Assembly: GCA_903929355.1 (NCBI GenBank)
Contig: CAIYUN010000053.1
Span: forward strand, 39,174 to 103,173
DNA from: an uncultured Opitutaceae bacterium
GTDB lineage: Bacteria > Verrucomicrobiota > Verrucomicrobiia > Opitutales > Opitutaceae
Direction: 5' to 3'
DNA length: 64,000 nt
Each line of letters starts with the position of its first letter. Positions within the stretch are counted from its first letter, which is position 1. Below, piece by piece: positions 1 through 11,800 of this stretch. The notes below the pieces were generated by a model. That model was not told where the DNA came from, made no database searches, and was given only the letters and a program-made list of their open reading frames with translations. The position numbers and the translations under genes were made by a program.

Positions 1-1149
1 TCGCCCGCACCCCTCACCAGCTTTCTCGCGGAGACGGCGACCGTCCATTTCGACTGGCGCATTGAGGAGCACTGGTCGCGCATGGTCGTGGAAACCTACA
101 CCGACGACAAGGGCCACCCGCAGACCCGGCTCCGGGAAGAGAGTGGTTGGACCACTGTGGCCCAAGGCGGCGAGTCCCAGGCCTTCTACGCCAAGGACGA
201 CACCGGCGCCGTCCTGGTGCGGCCCACCGGGGCCAAGCTCGAGCTGCTTCCGCTCTTCGACGAGACCGTCGAGCGCGGGTCGGCGCTGTATTATGCCAAG
301 GGACCGCCGCAGGCTGTCGCCGACTCCACCCACCGCCGGCGTTTTTCCGAGACCGGCCTGCCGCTGCACACCCCCGTCTTCATCGTCGGCCAGGCCCGCG
401 AGCGCGACGACCTGGTCGCACCGGAAATCGCCGCGAGCAGGGAGGCGGCGATGTTTCTCATCTCCACGCGCAGCGAGGAGCGGGTCGAGGCGGGCTTCGC
501 CGGCTGGTCGTGGTTTTGGTGGGCCGCCGGACTGCTCCTCGCCGGCGCACCCCTCCTCCTGGTGCTGGCCGCCCCAAACAACCGTGACCAGGCGCCGGTC
601 GCACTGCTCGCCGCCCCACCCTTCGTCTATCTGTTGCTCTGGGCGGTCGGGTGGGTCGGGATGGCCTTCAACAGCCTCGTTGGCCTGCGCAACCGCTCCC
701 GGCAGGGCTGGTCGCTCATCGAGGTGCAGCTCAAGCGCCGGCACGACTTCATCCCCAATCTGGTTGCGGCGGTGTCCGGCCTGACCGCGCACGAGGCGTC
801 CACGCAAACTGCGCTCGCCGCGCTCCGCGCCCAGGCGCAGGCCACGGCGCCAGGCGTGAGCGGCCCCGACTATGGCGGCCTGGCGGGGGTGCTGCGGGCG
901 GTGGTCGAAAAATATCCCCAGCTGACCGCCCAGGAAAGTTTCGCCCGTCTGCACCACGCCCTGATCGAGACGGAGCAGCGCATCGCGCTGGCCCGAACCT
1001 ATTACAACGACATCGCCACCCACTACAACACCCGGCTCGAACAGGTGCCGGACGGCTGGATCGCGCGCCTGGGGGGCATGCGCCCTGATCCGCTGCTCGC
1101 GGCCGCGGATTTTGAGCGCGCGCCGGTGACCGTGACGTTTGTGAAGTGA
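1..1149 (+). CDS. GIDE-LemA fusion membrane protein (5' end outside window)
   Basis: The reading frame is open from the first base, so the N-terminus is missing. The first ~165 visible residues resemble the BAM/GIDE domain of the mitochondrial E3 ligase MUL1: a FYAKDDTGAVLV stretch followed by a GA turn, then FIVGQAR, and finally FLISTRSEE just before the membrane. Two hydrophobic segments follow (about visible residues 169-192 and 200-222). After them comes a LemA-type helical region with the family signature FNSLVGLRNRS...IEVQLKRRHDFIPNLV and a C-terminal YYNDIATHYN. LemA proteins are membrane-anchored helical bundles of poorly known role; GIDE domains also occur in bacterial membrane proteins. 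No ubiquitin-ligase RING is visible. The fusion is read directly; a membrane-stress role is inference. The next gene follows in the same direction after 185 bp. Confidence 0.8.
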   Translation, partial: SPAPLTSFLAETATVHFDWRIEEHWSRMVVETYTDDKGHPQTRLREESGWTTVAQGGESQAFYAKDDTGAVLVRPTGAKLELLPLFDETVERGSALYYAKGPPQAVADSTHRRRFSETGLPLHTPVFIVGQARERDDLVAPEIAASREAAMFLISTRSEERVEAGFAGWSWFWWAAGLLLAGAPLLLVLAAPNNRDQAPVALLAAPPFVYLLLWAVGWVGMAFNSLVGLRNRSRQGWSLIEVQLKRRHDFIPNLVAAVSGLTAHEASTQTALAALRAQAQATAPGVSGPDYGGLAGVLRAVVEKYPQLTAQESFARLHHALIETEQRIALARTYYNDIATHYNTRLEQVPDGWIARLGGMRPDPLLAAADFERAPVTVTFVK

Positions 1150-1189
1150 GTGGGACGCGAAGCACACGAGATAACACGAAAGGACGGGG

Positions 1190-1245
1190 GCATCCTGATT
1201 TTAACAGGAGGAAACGGAGGGAACGGAGAGCAGCAGGAGACGGAG
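1190..1245 (+). repeat. dispersed intergenic repeat, AACGGAGG module
   Basis: Purine-rich direct repeats of about 10 nt (GGAGGAAACGGAGGGAACGGAG) following GATTTTAACA. A related module occurs in reverse orientation at about 34006-34040 (GGATTTGAACCGAAGGCAACGAAAGGAGG on the minus strand). Both are outside credible coding sequence. Confidence 0.45.
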
Positions 1246-1334
1246 GGCGGACCAGCCTTCGCCCGCCGGGCATCGGCGCGGCAGGGGGGGGGGGTTGGCT
1301 TGCGTCTTGCCGGATGGCGGGTAACGGAAGGGGG

Positions 1335-2786
1335 ATGGCAAATGGCAGCATCTCCATGGCGGGCGCGCAAACGAAGCGGTTCATGCCGTGGCTCGTGGCG
1401 GTCGCGCTGTTCATGGAAAACCTCGACTCGACCATCGTGAACACGGCGGTGCCGACCATGGCCCGCAATCTTGCGGTGCAGCCGCTCTCCCTCAAGGCGG
1501 TGCTCACCAGCTACACGATCTGCCTGGCGGTCTTCATCCCCATCAGCGGCTGGATGGCCGACCGCTTTGGCACCAAACGGGTGTTCACCTGGGCGGTCGG
1601 CCTGTTCACGATCGGCTCGCTGTTCTGCGGCCTGGCCCAGAACATCCCGATGCTGGTCGCCGCCCGGGTGGTGCAGGGCATCGGCGGCGCGATGATGACC
1701 CCCGTGGGCCGGCTCGCGCTGGTGCGCACGTTTCCCCGGTCCGAGATGCTCAACGCGATGAACTTCGTCGTCATCCCCGCGCTCATCGGCCCGCTGCTGG
1801 GGCCGTTTGTCGGGGGGCTCATCATCCGGTTCCTGGTGTGGCGCATGATTTTCTTCGTCAACCTCCCGATCGGGCTCCTCGGCCTGTGGCTGATCAAGCA
1901 CCACATGCCCGACTACCGCGACGATGCCGTGAAACCGCTGGACTGGATCGGCTTTCTGCTCTTCGGCGCCGGGATCGCGCTGCTGGCCCATGTGCTCGAG
2001 GTCTTTGGCGAGCACAAGATGGGGACCGTGGCCATGCTGGAGATGCTCGGCGTCTCGGCCATCCTGCTGGCCGCCTACTATTGGCACGGCCGCCATGTCC
2101 CCAACCCGGTCATGCGGCTGGCCCTGTTCGATGTGCGCACCTTCAAGGTGTCGGTGCTCGGCGGCATCATCACCCGCCTGGGCATCGGCGGGATGCCCTT
2201 TTTGCTGCCACTCCTCTACCAGATCGGGATGGGGTTCGCCCCCTGGCAGGCGGGCCTCCTCACCATGCCCCAGGCGATCGCGGCCATCATGATGAAGATG
2301 CTCAGCCGGTCCATCCTGGCCCGGTTCGGCCACCGGCAGGTGCTGGTCGCCAACACCATCCTCCTGGGCGCCAGCATGCTGACCTTCTCCCGCATCGGGC
2401 CCGGCACCCCGATCTTGGGCATCCTGCTCCTGAGCTTCTCCCAGGGGTTTTTCTCCGCCCTCCAGTTCACGAGCCTGAACACCCTGGTCTATGCGGACAT
2501 CAACGACCAGGACGCCAGCATGGCCAACAGCATCGCCAGCACGGCGCAAATGATGGCACTGAGCTTTGGCGTGGCCTTCGCCTCGCTGGTGGCGGCTTGG
2601 TTCATCGGCGGCACGGCCCAGGCCGCGACCCCCACCTTCATCAACGCGCTCCATCATTCCTACCTGGCCCTGGGAACGGTGACGATCATCTCCGCCCTGA
2701 TGTTCTGGCGGCTCCAGCCCAACGACGGCAACAACGTAAGCAACCGCCCCAGCCCGCCCGAGGAGGAACGCGTGGAGGCGGCGTGA
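1335..2786 (+). CDS. MFS drug-exporter, EmrB/QacA (DHA2) type
   Basis: Polytopic protein of about 483 residues with the spacing of a 14-helix DHA2 transporter. Family signatures are visible: helix 1 contains ENLDSTIVNTAVPTMA (motif D1 of the 14-TM family), helix 2/loop has GWMADRFGTKRVF (motif A), and motif C-like glycine/proline residues lie around VIPALIGPLLGPFVGG. The predicted job is proton-driven export of hydrophobic compounds across the inner membrane. The frame is open upstream to 1146, but the extra 63 residues are basic, low-complexity and encoded by a dispersed intergenic repeat. I therefore chose the ATG at 1335, preceded by GGAAGGGGG; the ATG at 1356 is the alternative. No membrane-fusion partner (EmrA) lies beside it. 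It converges with the giant gene downstream. Confidence 0.85.
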   Translation: MANGSISMAGAQTKRFMPWLVAVALFMENLDSTIVNTAVPTMARNLAVQPLSLKAVLTSYTICLAVFIPISGWMADRFGTKRVFTWAVGLFTIGSLFCGLAQNIPMLVAARVVQGIGGAMMTPVGRLALVRTFPRSEMLNAMNFVVIPALIGPLLGPFVGGLIIRFLVWRMIFFVNLPIGLLGLWLIKHHMPDYRDDAVKPLDWIGFLLFGAGIALLAHVLEVFGEHKMGTVAMLEMLGVSAILLAAYYWHGRHVPNPVMRLALFDVRTFKVSVLGGIITRLGIGGMPFLLPLLYQIGMGFAPWQAGLLTMPQAIAAIMMKMLSRSILARFGHRQVLVANTILLGASMLTFSRIGPGTPILGILLLSFSQGFFSALQFTSLNTLVYADINDQDASMANSIASTAQMMALSFGVAFASLVAAWFIGGTAQAATPTFINALHHSYLALGTVTIISALMFWRLQPNDGNNVSNRPSPPEEERVEAA

Positions 2787-2797
2787 GGCCCGCCCCT

Positions 2798-2820
2798 CCC
2801 ACCGCCTACGGCGGGTTGGG
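2798..2820. terminator. possible shared hairpin between convergent genes
   Basis: CCGCC-TAC-GGCGG stem-loop between the exporter (ends 2786) and the giant surface-protein gene. The TAG stop codon of the giant gene lies at the stem-loop junction. There is no U-tract on either strand, so a terminator role is only a suggestion. Confidence 0.25.
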
Positions 2821-5800
2821 GACGACCTCGACGGCGGTCTGGGCGGCGCTGGCACCCCCGGTGGTGATGGCCCGGATGCGGTAGATGTAGCTGCCCGAGA
2901 CCGTCAGCGTCTCGCTGAAGAAGTTGGTCGTGGACTGGCCAACGACCACGAAATTGTTCGGCGTCACCGAGGACGCGCGTTCGATCACATAGGCCCCCGC
3001 CGGGATGAGGTTGCCGGGGCCGGAGAAGGGATCCTGGATCGTCGGCAGCGCGCCGGTCCAGGAAAGATCCGACTTCTCGGTGGTGATGTCAAAAACCGCC
3101 TGGAAGCTGCCGGGGGCCGCCGGCGCCGCCGCCAGCGGCCGGATGTTGAGCCGCATAAAGCGACTGCCGGAGGTCGGGGCCGGCACGCTGTCGCGCACCG
3201 TCACCCGGGCGAGGTAGTCCTGGGCGACGCTGGTGCTGTTGCCGGTCACCGAAAGCACAAACGGGTTGTCCAGCAGGCCGCCGACCCCGGTCAGGCTTTG
3301 CGCGCCGGCCGTGCCGAAATACGGCGGGCTCAACGTGACCAGGGTGCTCCAGGTGACCAGGTCGGGCGAGGACTGGACATCAATGGCGATGTCGTTGGCG
3401 CGGACGTTGAAATCAAAGGTCTGGGTCAGGTATTTGCCCGTCAGCCCGGGCGGGATGGTGAGTGAGGGGTAGCCGTTTTGATTCGTCGTCTGGAACAGCG
3501 TCTGGGGCGAACCGGTCAGCGACTGGCCGGTCGCGTAGGCGGTGATCAGGGAGGTGAACTGGCCGTCGGCCGAGGCCGGGGAGGCGGCCGCATTGTAGCT
3601 CGTGCCACTGAGGGCGGCGGACTCGGTGCTCACATAGGAGCCAAAGGCCGCCTGCCCGAAGTACTGGCCGACGTTCAGCTCGGTCGGAACCGAAGTCAGG
3701 GTGAAGGGATTGAAGAAGGTCCAGACATTGGCGGTGCTGGATTGCACGATGGCGTTGGTCGGATCCACCACCACCGACCAGTAAAACTGGTAGCCACTGA
3801 GGGCGGCGGCATTGGCATACACCGGCCCGCTGTCTTCCGGCGTGCCCTTGGGGATGATGCCGAGCGCGACCAACGTGTCGCGGATGGTCGGCAGATTGAG
3901 GTAGTTGGTGATGGGCGTGGTGCCGCCATTGGGGAATTCGCCGCTCACCTGCGGCAGGAAGACGCTGAGGTTCACCGGCGTGTAGGCCTTGATCACCGTG
4001 CCATTGTTGGTGGACGGGAAAGTGCCGGCCGCCACGGCCATGAGACTGACCTGCACCTCAAAGGGCATGGAGGGAGTCACATCCGCCAGGCCGATGTTGC
4101 CGAGGTTGAAGGTGAGATAAACGCCATCCTGGGGGTGGTAGGGATAGTTGGACGCGAGTCCGGAGAAATTGGTGATCACGAGGCGGGGCGCGCGGGTGAT
4201 GTTGAAGCCGGGGCCGACCACGGCGGTGTTGTTGGCCAGGGTGAACTCGGACTGGCTGGAGGAGCCGCCGTACTCCACCAGCAGGTAATAGTTGCCGGCG
4301 GGAACGTTGAAGGGCAGGTCAATGTCGCCCTGAAACACCACCTGGTCGCCCTCGTTCACCGTGTCCAGATTGGCGAAGCTGCCCAGATCAATGTCGTCGG
4401 AGTTGCCAAAGACCGTGTCGGTGGAAAGGTGGATCTCGAGATCGGCCGCATCCCAGGACGGGACCGCCGAGAAGTCTGAGCCGACGTTGGTCACGGTGAT
4501 GCTGACCGGGAGGACGCCCGTGCCGGCGGCATCATCGAGCAGGTAGGTGCCGGTGGCGGCGGTCACGTTGGTGACGGCCAGGTCAATGTTCGAGGGCGGC
4601 ACCGCCCCGTATTGCACCGCGTTGGTGCCGGAGTTGGGGGTGTTCGTGGCCGGAATGGGCGACAGCACCTGGAGCCCAGCCACAAAACCGGCCGAGGTGG
4701 AGGTCTGACTGTTCTGCGAATAGACCCACTTGAGCGTGTGGGTGCCCGGTCCCACCAGAAAGGCGACATTCGCCCATGCGGTGTTGCCCGAAATCGTGGC
4801 CGGAGACGCGGCGGCGAAGAAAGTGGTCGTCGGCAGCGAGGCCAGCTGGCCGTCAATGAAGAAGCTAAGCGTGTCCTGGGAGGCCACGCTGGCCGTGCGC
4901 CACCAGAAGCTGGCCAGGGCCGGGCCCGAGATGCCGACCTGCAGGGCGGCCTGCTGGCCAGACTGCAGGGTGGGCGACTGGGCATAGGTGTTGTTGACCG
5001 GCGAGGTCGGATCAGAAACCCCGAACCAGGAGCCGTCCCCACTGGCGATGAAGCTGGGGAGCTGGAGGTTGAGCCGGGCGTAGGCGGTGGTCGTCGCGCT
5101 GTTCTGGGTGTAGGTCCAGACAATGACGTGGTTACCGGCGGGCACTGCGACGACCGACGGCTGATAAGGCGGAATAAAGCCCGTGAGCGTGCTCACCGGC
5201 TGCACGCTGCTGCCATGGGTCCAGACCGCCGGAGTGGTGCCGGTGGCCACAAACGTGACCCCGGTGGCATTCGAGGCCGCCCCCACGTTGGTGAAACTGT
5301 CGCCCGCCGTGTAATTCGTGATCTGGTACTGCTCCCCGATCGTCAGGGTGCCCGAGGTCAGCGCCGCCGGGGGCGATCCGTCCACCGTGTACCCAACCGT
5401 GTCCGTCCCGCCGCCCACGATCAGCCAGGGCGCGTTCACGGTCGTGGGACCGGTGACATTGAGGGTGATGGTCGCCGACTGGCCCTGGGCCAGCACCGGG
5501 CTCTGGAAGGCCTGGCCGGTCGAGGTGCGGGTGTCGGTCACCGAGAACCACTGGCCCGCCCCGCCGAAGCTGAACGTGCCGTAGCCGAGCGCGAGACCCG
5601 GGGCGTTGGTCTTCTGCAGGAAGACCTGGCGGGTGCCGGTGGCGACCACGGAGCTGCTCTCGTTGACATTGCGGTCGCGGTTGGCCACGAAAATGAGATA
5701 ATAACTGCCGCCCACCGTGCCGGCGGGGACCGGAATGTTAAAGGCCGGGATGTTGGCGGCCGAAACCCCGCTCAAACCGCCGACATAAGAGGTCGAGTAA

Positions 5801-8800
5801 AGCAGCGTCTGGTTGCTGGGATTGAGCGTGGGGGTGGTCGCGAGATAAACCTCAAGCAGGACGGCGGTGCCGGCCGGGACCGCGCCCAGCGAAGTGTCGC
5901 CCAGGGTGAACGTGACCCCGGAGAACTGCGGGCTGGGCAGATTGAGGTTGATGGTGTTGGCCACCGCGATGTTGGAGATCTGCATCGAAGGCCGCTGCAA
6001 GGTGACCGGCGTGGCGGCCACGTTGCCCGCCGGGTTCAGGTCAATGAGACCGGGGGGCAGGACAATCTGGGAGACGAGGTTGAACGGCCCCTGGCCGGCG
6101 TCGGGCACGGTGATGCCCGTAAACGTGACCGAGCGTCCCGTACCGCCGGGGATCTGCGAGGAAATGGTCTGGGAGCCGAGCAACGGATTGCCGAGGTTCA
6201 CCGTGGTGTTGGGCGAGAGATAGAGGTTGACCACGGTGCCGGGCGGGATGGAGAAGCCGCCGAGATTGTTCACGGTCACGCTGGTGCTGGGCAGGATCGT
6301 GTTGACCCCCAAGTTTAAATTCGCGAGGGCGGGAGCGGTCACACTGGCGTTGATCGCACCCACCGCGACCTGCTGGGCGGTGACGCTCACCGGCGCGCCC
6401 GCGACCGCCCCGTCGTTGTTGACGACAAACAGCATCTGATACACCCCGTTGGCGATGTTGGCCGGCAGATTGATGCCATGCGCCGGGCTGGGCAGAAGCA
6501 CGCTGCCGCCCGCACCGAGGCCGCCCGTATAGACATACTGGTCGAGCAGAACGTCGGCGGCGGCACTGAAGGTCGTGGTCGTCGACAGATAAACTTGAAT
6601 GGTGATATTGTGATTGGCGGGCACCGCGCCCGCGCCCGTGTCGGTCAGGGTGTAGGTCACGTTGCCGAAACTGCCACCGGCACCGATGCTGGTGGTGTTC
6701 GGGAAGTTAAAGCCACCCACCGTGAAGGCCGGGGCGACCACGGTGATGGGGGTGGCGGCGACGTTGTTGGCCGGATTGCCGTCCGTCTGACCGGCGGCGA
6801 GCACCACCTGGCTCAGCAGGAAATAGCCGCCCGGCGCGACATTGGGGATCGAGACGTTGGACCAGTTGAACGCCGCGCTGCCGAGCGCCGCAAGGGACCC
6901 GGCCTGCGGGCTGCTCTGCAACAGGATGGCCGTGCCGTCCAGCGTGGCGGAGGCCGACAGATAGAGGTTGAGCGTGTAGCCGGCGGAGTAAGGCAGGGTG
7001 CCGATGTTCTCCACAAAGGTCGAGACGGTGCCGACCGTGCCATTGACCCCGACGCTGGTGGTGGCGGTCGTCGGCACGGTCACGGCGAGGTCCACGGCCC
7101 CGATGGTAACCGGCACCGCCAGGACATTGCTGATGGTGCCGGTCCCGAGCGCACTCTGCGCCACCGCATTGTTGCCGTTGACCACAAAGAACAGGTTGTA
7201 GGCGCCACCCGCCGTGCCCGCGGGAACCGTGATCGTCCGCGGCGCGGTCGGCAGCGCGACCGTCGCCGGCCCGGCCGCGATCCCGCCGGAATAGGTGTAG
7301 CTGTCCAGCAGGATGCTGGTGGTAGCGTTAAAGGTCGAGGCAGTGGAGAGGAAGGTCTGCACCAACAACGGCGTACCCGCCGGAATCACCCCGGCGTTCA
7401 GGTTGTTCAGCTGGTAGGTCACGCCGGTGAAGCTCCCGCCGGGGTTGGTGGTGGTGCCGCCGGCCAGCACCGGGTTGCTCAGCGTGAGGTCCGAACCCAC
7501 CACCGTGACGGCCGTCGAAGCCACGTTGTTGGCCGGATTGCCATCGGTCTGGCCGGCGGCGGGCACGATCTGGCTCAGCAGGAAATAACTGCCCGGCGCG
7601 ACATTGGGTACCGTCACATTGGTCCAAGTGAACGACGCGCTCGAGTTCGGCGCCAGCGACCCCGCAGGGGTGGCGGTTTGCAGCAGCGTCGCCGTGCCGT
7701 CCAAGGTGGAGGATGCCGACAAATAGAGGTTCAGCGTATAGCCTGCGGAATAGGTCGACGCGCCCACGTTCTCCGCAAAGGTCGTGACACTGGCCAGTTT
7801 CGAGCTGACGCCGAGACTGGTGGCTGAAGTCGCCGGAGCCGTGATCGCAAGGTCCACCGAGCTGATCGTCACCGGCACCGTCAGCACATTGTTGATCGTG
7901 CCCGCCCCCAGGGCGCTCTCCGCCACCGCATTGTTGGCGTTGACCACAAAGAACAGGTTGTAGGCCCCGCCGGGGGTGCCCGCCGGCACGCCGATCGTCC
8001 GCGGGGCGGTCGGCAGCGCAACCGACGCCGGCCCGGCGGCGATCCCGCCCGAATAGGTGTAGCTGTCCACCAGCGTGCTGGTCGCAAGGTTGAAGGTCGC
8101 CGCCGTCGACAGATAGGTCTGCACCAGCAGCGGCCTGCCCGCCGGGATCACCCCGGCGTTGAGATTGTTCAGCTGGTAACTCACCCCGGTGAAACTTCCG
8201 CCCGGGAGCGCGAGGTTGCCCCCGGCCATGACCGGGTTGGTGAGGGTGAGGTCGGAGCCCACGATCGTGACCGGCGTGCTGGCGACGTTGTTCGCCGAGT
8301 TGCCGTCCACCTGGCCGCCGACGAGCACCACCTGGCTCAGCAGGAAGTAACTGCCCGGCGCGACATTTGGGACCGTCACGTTGGTCCAACTGATCGCCGT
8401 GCTGAAATTGGGAGCCAGCGACCCGGCCTGCACACTGCTCTGCAGCAGGGTCGCCGTGCCGTCCAGCGTGGCGGAAGCTGACAGATAGAGGTTCAGCGTG
8501 TAGCCACCCGAGTAGGTCACGGACCTGACGTTTTGCGCAAAGGTTGAGACACTGGCCAAGGTCGCGTTGACCCCGAGGCTGGTGGTCGCCGTGGCTGGCG
8601 CCGACACCGCCAGATCCGGGGCGCTGATGTCCACCGGCACCGTCAGCACATTGTTGATCGTGCCCGCCCCGAGGGCGCTCTCCGCCACCGCATTGTTGGC
8701 GTTGACCACCAAGAACAGGTTGTAGGCCCCGCCAGGGGTGCCCGCCGGCACCGTAATCGTCCGCGGGGCGGTCGGCAGCGTGACCGACGCCGGCCCGGCC

Positions 8801-11800
8801 GCGATCCCGCCGGAATAGGTGTAGCTGTCGACCAGCGTGCTCGTCGCGAGGTTGAAGGTCGCCGCCGTGGACAGATACGTCTGCACCAGCAGCGGCGTGC
8901 CCGCCGGGATCACCCCGGCGTTCAGGTTGTTCAACTGGTAGGTCACCCCGGTGAAGCTGCCGCCGGGCCCCGTCGTGTTGCCCCCGGTCAGGACCGGGTT
9001 GGTCAGCGTCAAATCCGAACCGACGATCGTGACCGGCGTGCTGGCGACGTTGTTGGCCGAGTTGCCGTCCACCTGGCCGCCGGCAAGCACGACCTGGCTC
9101 AATAGGAAGTAGCCGCCCGGCGCGACATTGGGCACCGTCACATTGGTCCAACTGAACGCCGCGCTGGAGCTGGGGGCCAGCGCCCCGGCCTGCACGCTGC
9201 TCTGCAGCAGGGTCGCAGTGCCGTCCAGAACGGAGGAGGCCGACAGGTACAGATTGAGCGTGTAGCCGCCCGAGTAGGTCGCCGACTTGACGTTTTGGGC
9301 GAAGGTCGAGACCGAGGCCAGCGTCGCATTGATCCCAAGGCTGGTGGTCGCCGTGGTCGGCGATGTCACCGCGAGGTCCGGGGCGCTGATCGTCACCGGC
9401 ACCGCCAGCACATTATTGATCGTACCCGCCCCGAGGGCGCTCTCCGCCACCGCGCTGTTCCCGTTGACCACAAAGAACAGATTGTAGGCCCCGACCGGCG
9501 TGCCCGCCGGCACACCGATGGTCCGCGGCGCGGTCGGCAACGCGACCAAAGCCGGCGCGGCCGCGATTCCGCCCGAATAGGTGTAGCTGTCCACCAACGT
9601 GCTCGTCGCGGCGTTGAAGGTCGCCGCCGTCGACAGGAAGGTCTGCACCAGCAGGCCGGTGCCCGCCGGGATCACCCCGAGGTTCAGGTTGTTCAACTGG
9701 TACGTCACCCCGGTAAAGCTGCCGCCGGGTCCCGTCGTGCTGCCGCCGGCCAGCACCGGGTTGGTCAGCGTCAGGTCCGAAGCCACAATGGTGACCGGCG
9801 CACTGGCGACATTGTTCGCCAGGTTGCCATCCACCTGGCCGGAGGCGAGCACCACCTGGCCCAGCAGGAAGTAGCTGCCCGGCGCGACATTCGGCACCGT
9901 CACATTGGTCCAGCTGAACGCCGCGCTCGAATTGGGGGCCAGCGCCCCAGCCTGCACGCTGCTCTGCTGCAGCAGCGTCGCCGTGCCGTCCAGAACGGAG
10001 GAGGTCGACAGGTACAGATTGAGCGTGTAGCCGCCCGCGTAGGCCACGGACTTCACGTTTGCCGCCAAGCTCGAGACCGAGGCCAGCGTCGCGTTGATGC
10101 CGAGGCTGGTGGTCGAAGTGGTCGGCGCGGACACCGAGAGGTCGGCGGTGCTGATCGTCACCGGCACGGTGAGCACATGGTTGATCGTGCCCGCCCCCAG
10201 GGCGCTCTCCGCCACCGCATTGTTGGCGTTGACCACGAAGAACAGATTGTAGGCCCCACCCGGCGTGCCCACCGGCACGCCGATGGTCCGCGGCGCGGTC
10301 GGCAGCGCGACCGACGCCGGCCCGGCCGCGATCCCGCCCGAGTAGGTGTAGCTGTCCAGCAGCGTGCTCGTCGCGAGGTTGAAAGTCGCCGCCGTCGACA
10401 GGTAGGTCTGCACCAACAGGCCGGTGCCCGCCGGGATCACCCCGAGGTTCAGGTTGTTCAACTGGTACGTCACCCCGGTGAAACTGCCGCCCGGTCCCGT
10501 CGTGTTGCCCCCGGTCAGCACCGGGTTGGTCAGAGTCAGATCCGAACCCACGATCGTGATCGGGGCCGCGGCGACGTTGTTCGCGGAGTTGCCGTCCACC
10601 TGGCCGCCAGCCAGCACCACCTGGCTCAGCAGGAAATAGCTGCCCGGCGCGACATTCGGTACCGTCACATTGGTCCAGCTGAACGCCGCACTTGAGCTCG
10701 GTGCGAGCGCCCCGGCCTGCACGCTGCTCTGCTGCAGCAGCGTCGCCGTGCCGTCCAGCGTGGACGAAGCCGACAGGTACAGATTGAGCGTGTAGCCGCC
10801 CGAGTAGGTCACGGACCTGACGTTTTGCGCAAAGGTCGAGACACTGGCCAGCGTCGCGCTGACCCCGAGGCTGGTGCTCGACGTGGCCGGCGCCGTCACC
10901 GCCAGATCCGGTGCGCTGATCGTTACCGGCACCGTGAGCACATTGTTGATCGTGCCCGCCGCGAGGGCACTCTCCGCCACCGCGCTGTTCCCGTTGACCA
11001 CGAAGAACAGATTGTAGGCCCCACCCGGCGTGCCCGCCGGCACCCCGATCGTCCGCGGGGCCGTCGGCAGTGCGACCGAAGCCGGACCGGCGGCGATCCC
11101 GCCGGAATAGGTGTAGCTGTCCAGCAGCGTGCTCGTCGCGAGGTTGAAGGTCGCCGCCGTCGACAGATACGTCTGCACCAGCAGCGGCGTGCCCGCCGGG
11201 ATCACCCCGGCGTTGAGATTGTTCAGCTGATAGGTCACCCCGGTGAAGCTGCCGCCGGCTCCCGTCGTGTTGCCCCCGGCCAGGACCGGGTTGGTCAGCG
11301 TCAAATCCGAACCGACGATCGTGATCGGCGTGCTCGCCACGTTGTTCGCGGAGTTGCCATCGGTCTGGCCGGCGGCGAGCACCACCTGGCTCAGGAGGAA
11401 GTAGCCACCCGGCGTGACATTGGGCACCGTCACATTGGTCCAACTAAACGCCGCACTGGAGCTGGGCGCCAGCGACCCGGCCTGCACACTGCTCTGCTGC
11501 AACAGCGTCGCGGTGCCGTCCAGGGTGGAGGATGCTGACAGATACAGATTGAGCGTGTAACCGCCCGAATAGGTCACCGCCGCCACGTTTTGCGCGAAGC
11601 TCGAGACGCTGGCCAGCGAGGCGTTGACTCCCAGGGTGCTGGTCGACGTGGTTGGCGCGGTCACCGCCAGGTCCGCGGCCGTGATCGTCACCGGCACCGC
11701 CAGCACATTATTGATCGTGCCCGCCCCCAGGGCGCTCTCGGCCACCGCATTGTTGCTGTTGACCACGAAGAACAGGTTGTAGGAACCACCGGCCGTGCCT

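Noticed and set aside
1023..2855. A 610-codon minus-strand frame opposite the EmrB-type exporter
   Set aside because: Composition is His/Gln/Glu/Gly-rich and it is the mirror of a clear transporter gene.
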